In this document: one piece after another, positions 36,411 through 45,006 of the stretch
Layout: each line of letters starts with the position of its first letter
Position numbering within the stretch: position 1 is the stretch's first letter
Position numbers and translations under genes: made by a program
Source: Flavobacteriaceae bacterium MAR_2010_188
GTDB taxonomy: Bacteria > Bacteroidota > Bacteroidia > Flavobacteriales > Flavobacteriaceae
Direction: 5' to 3'
Length of the DNA: 64,000 bases
NCBI GenBank assembly: GCA_900104375.1
Contig: LT629302.1
Span: 1,890,001-1,954,000, forward strand
Notes under the pieces: generated by a model
What the model was told of the DNA's origin: nothing
Databases searched by the model: none
What the model saw: the letters and a program-made list of their open reading frames with translations, nothing else

Positions 36411-36959
36411 TTATTTTAGATATGGTTTAACTGCATCTTGAAGTTCTTCAAAAGTGAAAGATCCTTCATAAAATTGTTTTTTTGATTTGTTATAAATAAG
36501 GGTAGCAGGAATCGCGCCAGACCAATCTTCACTGATTTTAGGAATCCAAGAATTAGAATCCGCGTCGTCTAACGCTATAAGTTTACTATTTAAATTCTTC
36601 TTAATAATATAGGGTTTCAGATTACTTTCATATTTAGAAGGAAAATCGAGACTCACCAAAATTACCTCAACATCATCGTCCGATGTTTCATCATTCAATC
36701 TTTCAAAATGTGGAAGTTCCTTGACGCATGGGGCACACCAAGTAGCCCAGAAATTCATAACGTAGGTCTTATCATCTTCAACTTCCAAATACTTTCTTAA
36801 ACCTTCAAAATCTACGATTTCAAGTTCAATATCTTCAACAGTCAACTCGCTATTATCCGATTCCGCAGAGGTTTCGGTTGCTGCCGCTACCTGCTCATTA
36901 TCGTTCTTACAACTAAATAGGCAGAACATGAAAAGGACTATAAATACTTGATATTTCAT
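36411..36959 (-). CDS. TlpA/ResA-like thioredoxin lipoprotein
   Basis: 182 residues with a lipoprotein signal (FIVLFMFCLFSC, Cys about residue 17) and an acidic linker. The thioredoxin domain has the active site WATWCAPC (about residues 70-77) and the cis-Pro region around SGAIPATLIYN. Members of the TlpA/ResA group reduce periplasmic disulfides, for example during cytochrome c maturation. DsbD at 32343-34751 could supply electrons, which is inference from proximity. Confidence 0.9.
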   Translation of the reverse strand: MKYQVFIVLFMFCLFSCKNDNEQVAAATETSAESDNSELTVEDIELEIVDFEGLRKYLEVEDDKTYVMNFWATWCAPCVKELPHFERLNDETSDDDVEVILVSLDFPSKYESNLKPYIIKKNLNSKLIALDDADSNSWIPKISEDWSGAIPATLIYNKSKKQFYEGSFTFEELQDAVKPYLK

Positions 36960-37023
36960 GATTTAAATATACTTCAGGTTAAAGTCATCATAATAACTTT
37001 AACAAAATTTTAGACTAAGCTAG

Positions 37024-37054
37024 CTTGAATATCTAAAATGAAGTTCTATATTTG
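37024..37054 (+). promoter_or_regulatory. Bacteroidota-type promoter of the marR-like gene
   Basis: CTTG (37024-37027), 19 nt, then TATATTTG (37047-37054) fits the primary sigma factor consensus TTTG-N19-TAnnTTTG, with one mismatch at -33. Transcription would start near 37061, only about 12 nt before the ATG. Confidence 0.75.
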
Positions 37055-37074
37055 TATATACAATTGTTGTATAT
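37053..37074. promoter_or_regulatory. Probable MarR operator overlapping start site and ATG
   Basis: ATATACAA-TTG-TTGTATAT (37056-37074) is a perfect inverted repeat. It overlaps a smaller palindrome TTGTATATACAA (37052-37063) with core TGTA-TA-TACA. It covers the -7 box end, the predicted start of transcription and the first base pairs of the ATG, an ideal site for autorepression. Confidence 0.72.
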
Positions 37075-37528
37075 GAAAGATTTGGAGGAAATATTAAAGA
37101 TGAAATCAACCTTGGCGCTGCACAAAAAAACAGTATTGAACATCGCCTATACGTATTCTGTGCAAAAGGATGAAATCTCTTCGATGCTAAAGGAACACGA
37201 TCTTTCTATTGAGCAATTTAACGTTCTTAGAATTTTACGAGGACAAAAAGGGAATCCAGCAAACCTTCAAGATGTACAATCAAGAATGGTAAACAAGATG
37301 AGCAACACCACCAGATTAATCGACAAGCTGTTAAAAAAGGATTTGGTTAAACGATCTGTATGTCTCGAAAATAGACGTAAGGTCGAAATTTTTATCACTG
37401 AAGATGGGCTTAATCTTTTAAAGGTTGTTGATCCAAAGATTGAAGATGCCGAAGAAAATTTAGTTTCCAACTTGACCCAAGAAGAACTAACTGAATTAAA
37501 CATGCTTCTTACCAAACTAAGAAATTAA
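37073..37528 (+). CDS. MarR-family transcriptional regulator
   Basis: About 151 residues from the ATG at 37073. A longer TTG start at 37052 would lie inside the promoter and is rejected. The winged-helix core shows EQFNVLRILRGQKGNPANLQ, the recognition-helix region MSNTTRLIDKLLKKDLVKR and the wing LENRRKVEIFITEDG. MarR proteins are dimeric ligand- or oxidant-responsive repressors. No obvious redox cysteine lies near the N-terminus; one Cys occurs in RSVCLENRRK. The palindrome at its promoter suggests autoregulation, and a similar core lies upstream of the YceI gene 86 bp downstream. Confidence 0.9.
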   Translation: MKDLEEILKMKSTLALHKKTVLNIAYTYSVQKDEISSMLKEHDLSIEQFNVLRILRGQKGNPANLQDVQSRMVNKMSNTTRLIDKLLKKDLVKRSVCLENRRKVEIFITEDGLNLLKVVDPKIEDAEENLVSNLTQEELTELNMLLTKLRN

Positions 37529-37542
37529 AAAAATTTAATATA

Positions 37543-37565
37543 ACATCTGTACCTACAACAGATGT
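37543..37565. promoter_or_regulatory. Inverted repeat upstream of the YceI gene, possible MarR operator
   Basis: ACATCTGT-ACCTACA-ACAGATGT has perfect 8-bp arms. Its left side contains TGTA-CC-TACA (37548-37557), which matches the TGTA-NN-TACA core at the MarR operator (37053-37062). No T-tract follows, so it is not a good terminator. It is suggested as the site through which the upstream MarR protein controls the YceI gene. Confidence 0.5.
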
Positions 37566-37614
37566 CTAAACAAGAGAATTAACTTTTATACAATAACTTA
37601 AACAAGAATCAATT

Positions 37615-38184
37615 ATGAATTTATCAAATTTAAAAGCGGCATCGGTAGTAATAGTAGCGATGTCCATTATGTCTGTTTCTGAAAAGACAGAAAAAACAGT
37701 TGATGTAGAAAAAAGTAACGTTAGCTGGAAAGCTTATAAAGTTACCGGAGAACATGAAGGTACCATCAAACTAAAGAGCGGTACTCTAGATTTCGAAAAT
37801 AACGACTTAGCAGGCGGAACATTTGTTATCGATATGTCTTCAATATCAGTAACAGATCTAGAAGGAGATATGAAAGGAAAATTAGACGGTCACTTAAAAT
37901 CTGCTGACTTCTTTGGTGTAGAAGAACATCCTGAATCTAGCTTAGTAATCACGAATGTTTCTGGTTCTGGCGAAACTTTACAAGTTACTGCTGACCTTAC
38001 AATAAAAGGAATTACTGAACCAATTACTTTTCCGATGACAGTTAAAGAGAATAAAGCAACTGCAGAATTAAAAATAGACAGAGCGAATTACGATGTTAGA
38101 TATGGCTCTAACAGTTTCTTCGATGATCTAAAGGATAAAGCCATCTATGATGAATTTGACCTTAAAGTAGATTTGACCTACTAA
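37615..38184 (+). CDS. YceI family protein, exported
   Basis: 189 residues with a probable signal peptide (AASVVIVAMSIMSVSE). The YceI lipocalin-like beta-barrel is recognised by DVEKSNVSWKAYKVTGEHEG, GTLDFENNDLAGGTFVIDMSS, HLKSADFFGVEEHPESSLVI and the closing RYGSNSFFDDLKDKAIYDEFDL. Members bind isoprenoid-like lipids in the periplasm. It lies directly downstream of the MarR gene in the same orientation and is followed by a hairpin terminator. MarR-controlled YceI genes make biological sense as a stress-response pair, but that link is inferred. Confidence 0.92.
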   Translation: MNLSNLKAASVVIVAMSIMSVSEKTEKTVDVEKSNVSWKAYKVTGEHEGTIKLKSGTLDFENNDLAGGTFVIDMSSISVTDLEGDMKGKLDGHLKSADFFGVEEHPESSLVITNVSGSGETLQVTADLTIKGITEPITFPMTVKENKATAELKIDRANYDVRYGSNSFFDDLKDKAIYDEFDLKVDLTY

Positions 38185-38209
38185 AACATATTAATAGCAA
38201 TTATTTTTG

Positions 38210-38250
38210 AAGCTGTCTTATCCTAGGATTTGGCAGCTTTATCTTTTTAA
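38210..38250. terminator. Bidirectional terminator between YceI and T9SS genes
   Basis: AAGCTGTC (38210-38217) pairs with GGCAGCTT (38232-38239) with one G-U pair, and TTTATCTTTTT follows on the plus strand. The stem overlaps the stop codon of the convergent gene by one base. Confidence 0.7.
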
Positions 38251-39951
38251 GGCGAAATGACCAGAGAAAATTTGTCTATCAGTGGTTATTGCTTTGTACC
38301 AATAATCTGAAGTGGGCAATGGTTGACCGGAAATCTCACCGTCCCACCCCCGAGAATTAGGGCTCAAGGATTTTAGTAATTTACCATACCGGTCAAAAAT
38401 ATAAATCACTAACAGGGCAAAATCATCACTGCCTTTGGTTCTATATTGCCAGGTATCATTATACCCGTCTCCATTTGGGGTGAAAAACTTCGGAAATCCC
38501 TGGTTATTATTGGTAAATTGAATTCGATATTCCACAACTCCACAACCACCAACATCTCTTACGTAAACTGCCTCAGTATCTATATCGGCACTTAGAAAAA
38601 CATTTTCAGATTGAAAAGGACCTGCGGGGTCCAGAGCGTATTCATATTGTCCATTACCCTTAACAGTGACGGTAATCTTGAGGCCCAATTCATTTTCTAA
38701 CACCTCAACTTCGTCTATTGTTGGTGGGTCGGATTCTAATACTTCAAATTGTTTTAAAGTAGGGCATTCAATATCTCCGCTATAAGTGTAGTTGTAAGCT
38801 TCTAGCAGATATGTTCCAACTTGGTCAATAGTGATTTCCCTCTCTTCAGAAATCAATTCATCTTCAAATTGTCCGACCTTATACCATCTATAACCTGCTG
38901 CTACAAAATCGGTAGAAAGGGTCTGTGGTTGCTCAGAACAGATTCCAACAAATTCAGGGAATTCTAACACTGGGTTTATGGTCACGAGTTCGCCGTCATC
39001 GCCGTAAAACGGACCGCATCCAAGAACCGTAGAAAAACTATATTGAGGACAGTCGATCGCCAGTCCCGCTGCATTAAAAGGAATAATTCTGATGAAGTAA
39101 ACATTATTACTTTCAAAATTAAACACAAAAGTAGAATTCCTAGAAAAATTACCACCATCGAGAATATCATTTTCATCTGGGGTTTTCCCAATAGAAACAT
39201 TGTAACCCGTAGCTCCAGGAACAGCTTCCCATTCCACAAACGGAGAAAGAGGAACATTAATAGCTCCATCTAAAGGTGAAATTAAGGTAGTACAGCCTGG
39301 TAATTGCGCGACCGGACCAATGGTAAAAGATTCTTCGGGGCAGCCGCTTGCATTTCCATTTTCGTTATATGGAGTTATGCGTACATAAATCTTAGTGTCC
39401 GCTGGCAAATCGCTAGGCGGATTATAGGAAAGAACATTTCCCACATCAAAATTATTCAAGATTTCTGAACCCCCCGGACTGAGCCCAACAGTAATTCTAT
39501 AACTTTTGGCCTTATTTGCATATTGCCACCTAATATTCGCGGCGACATTTACATTGTTGGCACCATTAAGAGGACTTATCATCGATGTACATTCTGGCAC
39601 AATCGTCACATTTTCTGTAGTAAAGGATTGGGTCTCGCAAGGGATATTTGGTTGATTAAAGAAAAACAAGGTGATAGTGACATAAATTCTGGTGTTTTCT
39701 GGTAATCCTGTACTAGGTTTAATAGAATTGCTGCTACCCACCTGCTGATTATCGACAATCTCACCTCCTCCACTACTTGTTCCTACTGAAACCAAATAAC
39801 CAGTAACACCTTCAATAGACTCCCATCTAATGCTGGCATCTACAGATACGTTCGTAGCATTTTCGATAGGACTTGTTAAAATCGGACATGTTTGCGCTAT
39901 ACATTCTAAGAATGAGAAGGATAGAATAAGTAGCAAACAAAATTGTCGCAT
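38239..39951 (-). CDS. T9SS type B sorting-domain surface protein with fibronectin-like repeats
   Basis: 570 residues from the ATG at 39949-39951. An in-frame ATG at 39993 would put 14 polar residues before the signal peptide MRQFCLLLILSFSFLECIAQ. Three repeats of about 95 residues follow, each starting CTxLxSPL-GAxNVxxxxxxxW and containing SVG-P-ILD- motifs, similar to fibronectin type III folds. The C-terminal about 85 residues are the gliding-motility-associated T9SS type B domain: FTPNGDGYNDTW, IYIFDRYGKLLKSL, GWDGEISGQPLPTSDYWY. It should be secreted through the outer membrane by the type IX system. The ligand is unknown. Confidence 0.93.
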   Translation of the reverse strand: MRQFCLLLILSFSFLECIAQTCPILTSPIENATNVSVDASIRWESIEGVTGYLVSVGTSSGGGEIVDNQQVGSSNSIKPSTGLPENTRIYVTITLFFFNQPNIPCETQSFTTENVTIVPECTSMISPLNGANNVNVAANIRWQYANKAKSYRITVGLSPGGSEILNNFDVGNVLSYNPPSDLPADTKIYVRITPYNENGNASGCPEESFTIGPVAQLPGCTTLISPLDGAINVPLSPFVEWEAVPGATGYNVSIGKTPDENDILDGGNFSRNSTFVFNFESNNVYFIRIIPFNAAGLAIDCPQYSFSTVLGCGPFYGDDGELVTINPVLEFPEFVGICSEQPQTLSTDFVAAGYRWYKVGQFEDELISEEREITIDQVGTYLLEAYNYTYSGDIECPTLKQFEVLESDPPTIDEVEVLENELGLKITVTVKGNGQYEYALDPAGPFQSENVFLSADIDTEAVYVRDVGGCGVVEYRIQFTNNNQGFPKFFTPNGDGYNDTWQYRTKGSDDFALLVIYIFDRYGKLLKSLSPNSRGWDGEISGQPLPTSDYWYKAITTDRQIFSGHFALKR

Positions 39952-40044
39952 TGGTTTCAAAAAAGAATAGTGGGTCAAGTTAGTAAAATCCACCGTCGGA
40001 TTAATTGAAATCCGTTGACTTACACTTAAATTTGATATAAATAA

Positions 40045-40075
40045 TTTGGTATAAGAAATTTCATTTATATATTTG
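40045..40075 (+). promoter_or_regulatory. Promoter of the trp operon
   Basis: TTTG (40045-40048), exactly 19 nt, then TATATTTG (40068-40075) is a full match to TTTG-N19-TAnnTTTG. Predicted transcription start is near 40082, eight bases before the leader-peptide ATG. Confidence 0.85.
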
Positions 40076-40089
40076 AAGACATTTGTAAA

Positions 40090-40146
40090 ATGAACAATAA
40101 TTTAAACAAAACTTGGTGGTGGAATTCTCGAAAAAATAATTCGTGA
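40090..40146 (+). CDS. trpL: trp leader peptide
   Basis: An 18-codon ORF, MNNNLNKTWWWNSRKNNS, with three consecutive TGG codons at 40114-40122 and TGA at 40144-40146. It starts eight bases after the predicted transcription start and ends 26 bp before an intrinsic terminator, ahead of trpE. Trp is rare, so a WWW run in such a short ORF is strong evidence for ribosome-mediated attenuation. Stalling at the Trp codons when charged tRNA-Trp is scarce would prevent formation of the terminator. Confidence 0.88.
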   Translation: MNNNLNKTWWWNSRKNNS

Positions 40147-40172
40147 ACTGACCTCCTATTTAAAAAATATAT

Positions 40173-40205
40173 AAAGGCTTGTCAATCACGACAAGCCTTT
40201 TTTTT
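40173..40205 (+). terminator. trp attenuator terminator
   Basis: AAAGGCTTGTC (40173-40183) and GACAAGCCTTT (40190-40200) form a perfect 11-bp stem with a 6-nt loop, followed by an eight-T run (40198-40205). It lies between the leader peptide and trpE. A possible competing pairing is GGTGGT in the Trp codons with ACCTCC (40151-40156), but no folding was computed. Confidence 0.9.
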
Positions 40206-40231
40206 ATTTAAAATAGTTTCGATTAATACTT

Positions 40232-41635
40232 ATGAAAAGCTTTCAACTTAAGACCCACTATAAAAAAATACTTGCTGATACCTTAACCCCGGTCAGTATT
40301 TATTTAAAGATTAGAGATACCTATCCAAACAGTATTTTATTGGAGAGTAGTGATTATAGGGCTAACGACAATAGTTTTTCTTATATCTGCTTTAATCCGA
40401 TCGCTTCAATAAAAATTAAGGATGAAAAGATTTCGCAAAGTTTCCCAGACGGTTCTCATCAAGAATCAAAAATTGAAGCTAAGACCAAGGTCATCGATGC
40501 AGTTCAAGATTTTACCAAAATGTTCAAGACTAGTTCTGAAGACACATTTAAGTTCATCAATAATGGGATTTTTGGATATATGAGCTACGATGCGGTAAGG
40601 TATTTTGAAGACGTTTCCGTTTCAAAAAAACCGGGGCATTTAAATATTCCAGATATCTATTATTCCATCTACCAGAATATTATAGCTATCAATCATTTTA
40701 AAAATGAAGCATATATTTTCGCTCACTGTTATGACTCTAAAAATAATATTGAAGAAATCCTGCAATTAATTCAGGCCAGGAATTATGCGATGTTCAATTT
40801 TCATTCGGTTGGCGAGACGGAATCCAATCTTACGGATGAAGAATACAAGGAGCAAGTAGAATTGGCTAAGAAACATTGTGGTCGCGGCGATGTGTTTCAG
40901 TTAGTGCTCTCAAGGAAATTCAGTAAAGATTTTAAAGGAGATGATTTTAATGTGTATCGCGCCCTCAGAAGCATAAACCCATCGCCTTATCTTTTCTATT
41001 TTGATTACGGAGACTTTAAGATTTTTGGAAGTTCTCCCGAGGCACAATTAATCGTAAATAAAGGAAAGGCAGAAATTCATCCAATAGCAGGAACATTTAA
41101 ACGTACCGGCAATGATGAAAAGGACGGAATTTTAGCCAAAAAACTTTCTGAAGACGAAAAGGAAAACAGCGAGCACGTAATGCTAGTGGATTTGGCGCGT
41201 AATGACTTAAGCAGACATGGTAGCGAAGTGAAAGTCGAAAATTATAGAGAAGTTCAATACTTCTCTCACGTAATACATTTGGTAAGCAAGGTGACCGGCA
41301 AGGTTAATCCTGACACCAATACCATGCAGATTGTGGCTGATACTTTCCCAGCGGGCACGTTAAGCGGCGCTCCAAAACATAGAGCGATGCAGTTGATAGA
41401 AAAATATGAAAAGACTAGCCGTGATTTTTACGGCGGAGCAATCGGTTTCATGGATTTTGAAGGGAATTTTAATCATGCCATCATGATTAGAACCTTTTTG
41501 AGCAAGAACCATAAATTACATTGGCAAGCGGGAGCGGGATTGGTATCAAAATCGGACCCGGAAGACGAATTACAAGAAGTATTTAATAAGCTAGGAGCAT
41601 TAACCAAAGCCATAGAATTAGCAGAGGAGATATAG
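40232..41635 (+). CDS. trpE: Anthranilate synthase component I
   Basis: 467 residues. It converts chorismate and ammonia (from TrpG) to anthranilate, the first step of tryptophan synthesis. Visible are the N-terminal LLESSDY motif of the Trp feedback site and the chorismate-binding domain: GDVFQLVLSRKF, HPIAGTFKRTG, ENSEHVMLVDLARNDLSRHG, FPAGTLSGAPKHRAMQLIE and the C-terminal YGGAIGFMDFEGN. It is the first structural gene after the attenuator. A 369-bp repeat block separates it from trpG, while all other genes of the operon are close-packed. Confidence 0.96.
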   Translation: MKSFQLKTHYKKILADTLTPVSIYLKIRDTYPNSILLESSDYRANDNSFSYICFNPIASIKIKDEKISQSFPDGSHQESKIEAKTKVIDAVQDFTKMFKTSSEDTFKFINNGIFGYMSYDAVRYFEDVSVSKKPGHLNIPDIYYSIYQNIIAINHFKNEAYIFAHCYDSKNNIEEILQLIQARNYAMFNFHSVGETESNLTDEEYKEQVELAKKHCGRGDVFQLVLSRKFSKDFKGDDFNVYRALRSINPSPYLFYFDYGDFKIFGSSPEAQLIVNKGKAEIHPIAGTFKRTGNDEKDGILAKKLSEDEKENSEHVMLVDLARNDLSRHGSEVKVENYREVQYFSHVIHLVSKVTGKVNPDTNTMQIVADTFPAGTLSGAPKHRAMQLIEKYEKTSRDFYGGAIGFMDFEGNFNHAIMIRTFLSKNHKLHWQAGAGLVSKSDPEDELQEVFNKLGALTKAIELAEEI

Positions 41636-42000
41636 TTGTTGGTTGTTGGTTGTTGGTTGTCGGTTGTTGGTTGTTGGTTGTTGGTTGTTGGTTTTTGGTT
41701 TTTGGTTTTTGGTTTTTAGTTTTTGGTTTTTAGTTTTTAGTTTTTAGTTTTTAGTTTTTAGTTTTTAGTTTTTAGAAATTATCCATTAAAAACTTTGAAA
41801 CTTTGAAACTTTGAAACTTTGAAACTCTGAAACTTTGAAACTCTGAAACTCTGAAACTCTGAAACTCTGAAACTCTGAAACTTTGAAACTCTGAAACTTT
41901 GAAACTTTGAAACTTTGAAACTTTGAAACTTTGAAACTTTGATACTCTAAACTATGAACTCTGAAATCTGAAATCTGAAATCTGAAACTCAAGAAAAAAA
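41636..42000. repeat. Microsatellite block between trpE and trpG
   Basis: No real gene. TTGTTGG units (about 41636-41690) pass into TTTTTGG/TTTTTAG units (41691-41775). Then about 19 tandem copies of the octamer GAAACTTT/GAAACTCT follow (about 41790-41947), and a short TCTGAAA run (about 41960-41988). An apparent 93-residue minus-strand reading frame through it (FQSFKVSK-type repeats) is only the translation of the octamer. Confidence 0.9.
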
Positions 42001-42004
42001 GTAA

Positions 42005-42577
42005 ATGACGAAAATGAAAATATTGGTTATTGATAATTACGATAGCTTCACCTATAATCTGGTCCATTATTTAGAGGATTTGGATTGCGAAGTTACCGTA
42101 AAGCGAAATGATCAGCTAAAGTTGGATGAAGTAAAGAAGTACGATAAAATCGTGCTTTCACCTGGTCCTGGTATTCCTGATGAAGCAGGTTTATTGAAAT
42201 CGATCATTGAGAAATATGCCGAGACAAAATCTATCCTAGGCGTATGTTTGGGACAACAAGCAATCGGTGAAGTTTTTGGAGGTAAGTTGATCAATTTAAA
42301 ATCGGTTTATCACGGGGTTGCGACTACTGTCACCGTTAAAGTTGATGATGAAACCTTATTCAACGGTCTGGATAAATCCTTTAAAGTCGGAAGATACCAT
42401 TCTTGGGTTGTCGATAACGATTTACCAGAGGTTTTAGAAGTCACCTCGACCGACGAGAACGGACAGATTATGTCCTTGAGACACAAAAAATTCGATGTTA
42501 AAGGCGTTCAGTTTCATCCAGAATCTGTTTTGACTCCGGATGGCAAGAAGATGTTAGAAAATTGGGTAAATAGTTAA
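42005..42577 (+). CDS. trpG: Anthranilate synthase component II (glutamine amidotransferase)
   Basis: 190 residues; a second in-frame ATG at 42014 is also possible. It releases ammonia from glutamine for TrpE. The class I amidotransferase triad is visible: Cys in GVCLGQQAIGE, and His and Glu in GVQFHPESV. The start IDNYDSFTYNLVHYLE is typical of TrpG/PabA. It follows the repeat block and precedes trpD by 21 bp. Confidence 0.96.
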   Translation: MTKMKILVIDNYDSFTYNLVHYLEDLDCEVTVKRNDQLKLDEVKKYDKIVLSPGPGIPDEAGLLKSIIEKYAETKSILGVCLGQQAIGEVFGGKLINLKSVYHGVATTVTVKVDDETLFNGLDKSFKVGRYHSWVVDNDLPEVLEVTSTDENGQIMSLRHKKFDVKGVQFHPESVLTPDGKKMLENWVNS

Positions 42578-42598
42578 GGACTATTAGAAAGACACGAA

Positions 42599-43591
42599 AT
42601 GAAAGAAATCTTAAATAGGTTAATCAACCAAGAAAGCATCTCTACCGAGGAAGCAAAATCTGTTTTGGTTAATATATCAAAAGGAGAATATAATCAAAGT
42701 CAGATTGCCTCGTTCCTCACCGTGTATATGATGCGGAGCATTACCATTGAAGAGCTTCAGGGTTTTCGGGATGCTTTATTAGAACTTTGTAATGCGGTAA
42801 CGTTTGATGGCTATGATACTATCGATCTTTGCGGAACCGGCGGAGACGGAAAAGACACCTTTAATATTTCTACCTTGGCCTCGTTTGTTGCGGCCGGCGC
42901 GGGAATTAAAGTGACCAAACACGGAAATTACGGCGTCTCTTCCAAATGCGGGTCTTCTAATGTTATGGAGGATTTAGGAATTAAGTTTTCTTCCGACCAA
43001 TCCTTTCTGTCTAAGTGTTTAGACGAAGCTGGCATCTGTGTTCTTCATGCGCCACTTTTTCATCCGGCAATGAAGAATGTCGCACCGATTAGAAAGGATT
43101 TGGGGGTAAAAACTTTTTTTAATATGTTGGGACCTATGGTAAATCCGGCTTTTCCAAAATACCAAATGGTCGGGGTTTTTAGTTTGGAACTTTTAAGACT
43201 TTATGGTTATCTGTATCAGAACACCCAGAAAGGTTATACAATCGTGCACTCCTTAGATGGCTATGACGAAATTTCCCTTACCGGAAATGCGAAAGTGATG
43301 AGCACCCATTCAGAACAAATTCTGAAACCAGAAGATTTTGGAGTAAACAAACTTGAACAATCAGACATATTTGGAGGAGATTCAGTCGCTGCTTCTTCTA
43401 AAATCTTTACGGATGTTTTAAAAGGAAATGGAACTAAGGCACAGAACCAAGTTGTTTGCGCAAATGCTGCTCTCGCGATTGCTACTGTGACCGATTGCTC
43501 TATTTTGAATGGATTTCAATATGCGATGGAATCCATCAAATCAAAAAAAGCCCTAAAATCCTTTGAAACCTTAATCGAATTAAGCAAATAG
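42599..43591 (+). CDS. trpD: Anthranilate phosphoribosyltransferase
   Basis: 330 residues. It joins anthranilate to phosphoribosyl pyrophosphate. The N-terminal helical domain leads into the signature LCGTGGDGKDTFNIST (PRPP binding), KHGNYGVSSKCGSSNVME (anthranilate binding) and FFNMLGPMVNPAFP. The length is normal for the family. It ends one base before trpC. Confidence 0.96.
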   Translation: MKEILNRLINQESISTEEAKSVLVNISKGEYNQSQIASFLTVYMMRSITIEELQGFRDALLELCNAVTFDGYDTIDLCGTGGDGKDTFNISTLASFVAAGAGIKVTKHGNYGVSSKCGSSNVMEDLGIKFSSDQSFLSKCLDEAGICVLHAPLFHPAMKNVAPIRKDLGVKTFFNMLGPMVNPAFPKYQMVGVFSLELLRLYGYLYQNTQKGYTIVHSLDGYDEISLTGNAKVMSTHSEQILKPEDFGVNKLEQSDIFGGDSVAASSKIFTDVLKGNGTKAQNQVVCANAALAIATVTDCSILNGFQYAMESIKSKKALKSFETLIELSK

Positions 43592-43592
43592 C

Positions 43593-44372
43593 ATGGACAT
43601 TTTAGAAAAAATAGTTTACGACAAAAGATTCGAGGTCGCTTTAAAAAAGAAATTGGTAGGAACTACCGAACTAGAGAAATCTTTATCCTACGATAAAGAA
43701 ATAGACTCGCTAAAAACAAGATTAGAAAATTCCCATACCGGAATTATTGCAGAATACAAACGTCGCTCTCCATCTAAATCAGTCATAAATCTAGACCAAA
43801 ATGTCTGGGATGTTGCAGTGGGTTACGAAACTGCCGGCGCTTGCGGAATGTCGGTCCTTACCGATAGCAAATATTTTGGCGGTTCTTTGGACGATTTAAT
43901 CTTGGCAACTACTGCTTGCAAATTGCCGATTTTAAGAAAGGAATTTGTGATAGACGAATATCAGATTATCGAGGCAAAATCCTCGGGAGCAAGTGCCATT
44001 TTACTGATTGCGGCGATTTTGGAGAAAGATGAAATCAAAACATTTTCAGAATTAGCTAAATCCTTGCATTTAGATGTTCTATTAGAGGTTCATAATGAGG
44101 AAGAACTCCAAAAATCGTTGATGCCTAGTCTGGATATGATTGGGGTAAATAACCGAAACCTTAAAACGTTTGAAGTTTCCTTAGAAACAAGTAAAATTCT
44201 GAGCGAAAGGATTCCCTCGGAATTCCTGAAAGTTTCAGAAAGTGGCATCAGTTCCGTTGAAGCAATTAAAGATTTAAAAACGTACGGATACCAAGGTTTT
44301 CTAATCGGCGAAAACTTTATGAAAACTGAAAACCCTGGTAAAACCGCTAAAGAATTTATAGAAAGAATTTAA
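43593..44372 (+). CDS. trpC: Indole-3-glycerol-phosphate synthase
   Basis: 259 residues, a TIM barrel that closes the indole ring from CdRP. Motifs seen: IIAEYKRRSPSKSVIN (catalytic Lys), SVLTDSKYFGGSLDDL, PILRKEFVIDEYQI, LLEVHNEEEL, GVNNRNLKTFEV and the C-terminal SESGISSVEAIKDL. It is a stand-alone TrpC, not fused to TrpF as in enterobacteria. It lies one base after trpD and one before trpF. Confidence 0.95.
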   Translation: MDILEKIVYDKRFEVALKKKLVGTTELEKSLSYDKEIDSLKTRLENSHTGIIAEYKRRSPSKSVINLDQNVWDVAVGYETAGACGMSVLTDSKYFGGSLDDLILATTACKLPILRKEFVIDEYQIIEAKSSGASAILLIAAILEKDEIKTFSELAKSLHLDVLLEVHNEEELQKSLMPSLDMIGVNNRNLKTFEVSLETSKILSERIPSEFLKVSESGISSVEAIKDLKTYGYQGFLIGENFMKTENPGKTAKEFIERI

Positions 44373-44373
44373 G

Positions 44374-45006
44374 ATGAAATTGAAAGTCTGTGGAATGAAG
44401 AATCGAGAGAACATCACCGAAGTCGCAAGACTCGGTCCAGATTATCTTGGTTTTATATTTTATGAAAAGTCGCCCAGATATTTTGAAGGTGACATGCCAG
44501 AGCTACCTAATAACATCAAGAAAGTTGGTGTTTTTGTTGATTCTACCACTGAAGAAATCTTCGAAAAAGTTTCAACTTATAATTTAGACGCGATACAACT
44601 TCACGGAAATGAATCGGCTCAATATTGCAAAAATCTTCAAGTGAATGCAAAAGACCTTCAAATTATAAAAGTGTTTTCGGTGGATGAGGATTTCAACTTT
44701 AATAGTTTAAAAGAGTTTGAAGATTGCTGCGATTATTTCTTGTTCGACACCAAAGGAAAATTGCCTGGCGGTAATGGCTACACTTTTAATTGGGATATTT
44801 TAAAAGAATATCCTTCAATCAAACCTTATTTCTTAAGTGGAGGCATAGGGTTAGATTCCTTAGACGCCATAAAAGAATTTCTTGGTCACGATTCATCAAA
44901 ATATTGCCATGCAATCGATGTTAATTCTAAATTCGAAAGCGAGCCGGGACAAAAGATAATCAGCCAGATTCAAAAATTTAAAAACGAGCTTACACATGAA
45001 TTATAA
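44374..45006 (+). CDS. trpF: Phosphoribosylanthranilate isomerase
   Basis: 210 residues, a TIM barrel that converts PRA to CdRP. Seen are [14 protein letters not shown] with the catalytic Cys, [49 protein letters not shown] and [14 protein letters not shown]. Its end overlaps the trpB start by 11 bp, which suggests translational coupling. Confidence 0.95.
   Translation: MKLKVCGMKNRENITEVARLGPDYLGFIFYEKSPRYFEGDMPELPNNIKKVGVFVDSTTEEIFEKVSTYNLDAIQLHGNESAQYCKNLQVNAKDLQIIKVFSVDEDFNFNSLKEFEDCCDYFLFDTKGKLPGGNGYTFNWDILKEYPSIKPYFLSGGIGLDSLDAIKEFLGHDSSKYCHAIDVNSKFESEPGQKIISQIQKFKNELTHEL

Noticed and set aside
37543-37565. Inverted repeat as terminator of the marR-like gene
   Set aside because: No T-tract follows on the plus strand, and it shares the TGTA-NN-TACA core with the marR promoter. 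An operator is preferred.
41790-41947. Repeat array that might look like CRISPR or a repetitive protein gene on the minus strand
   Set aside because: The octamers are contiguous without spacers, and the reading frame only translates the octamer into FQSFKVSK-type units. There are no cas genes nearby.
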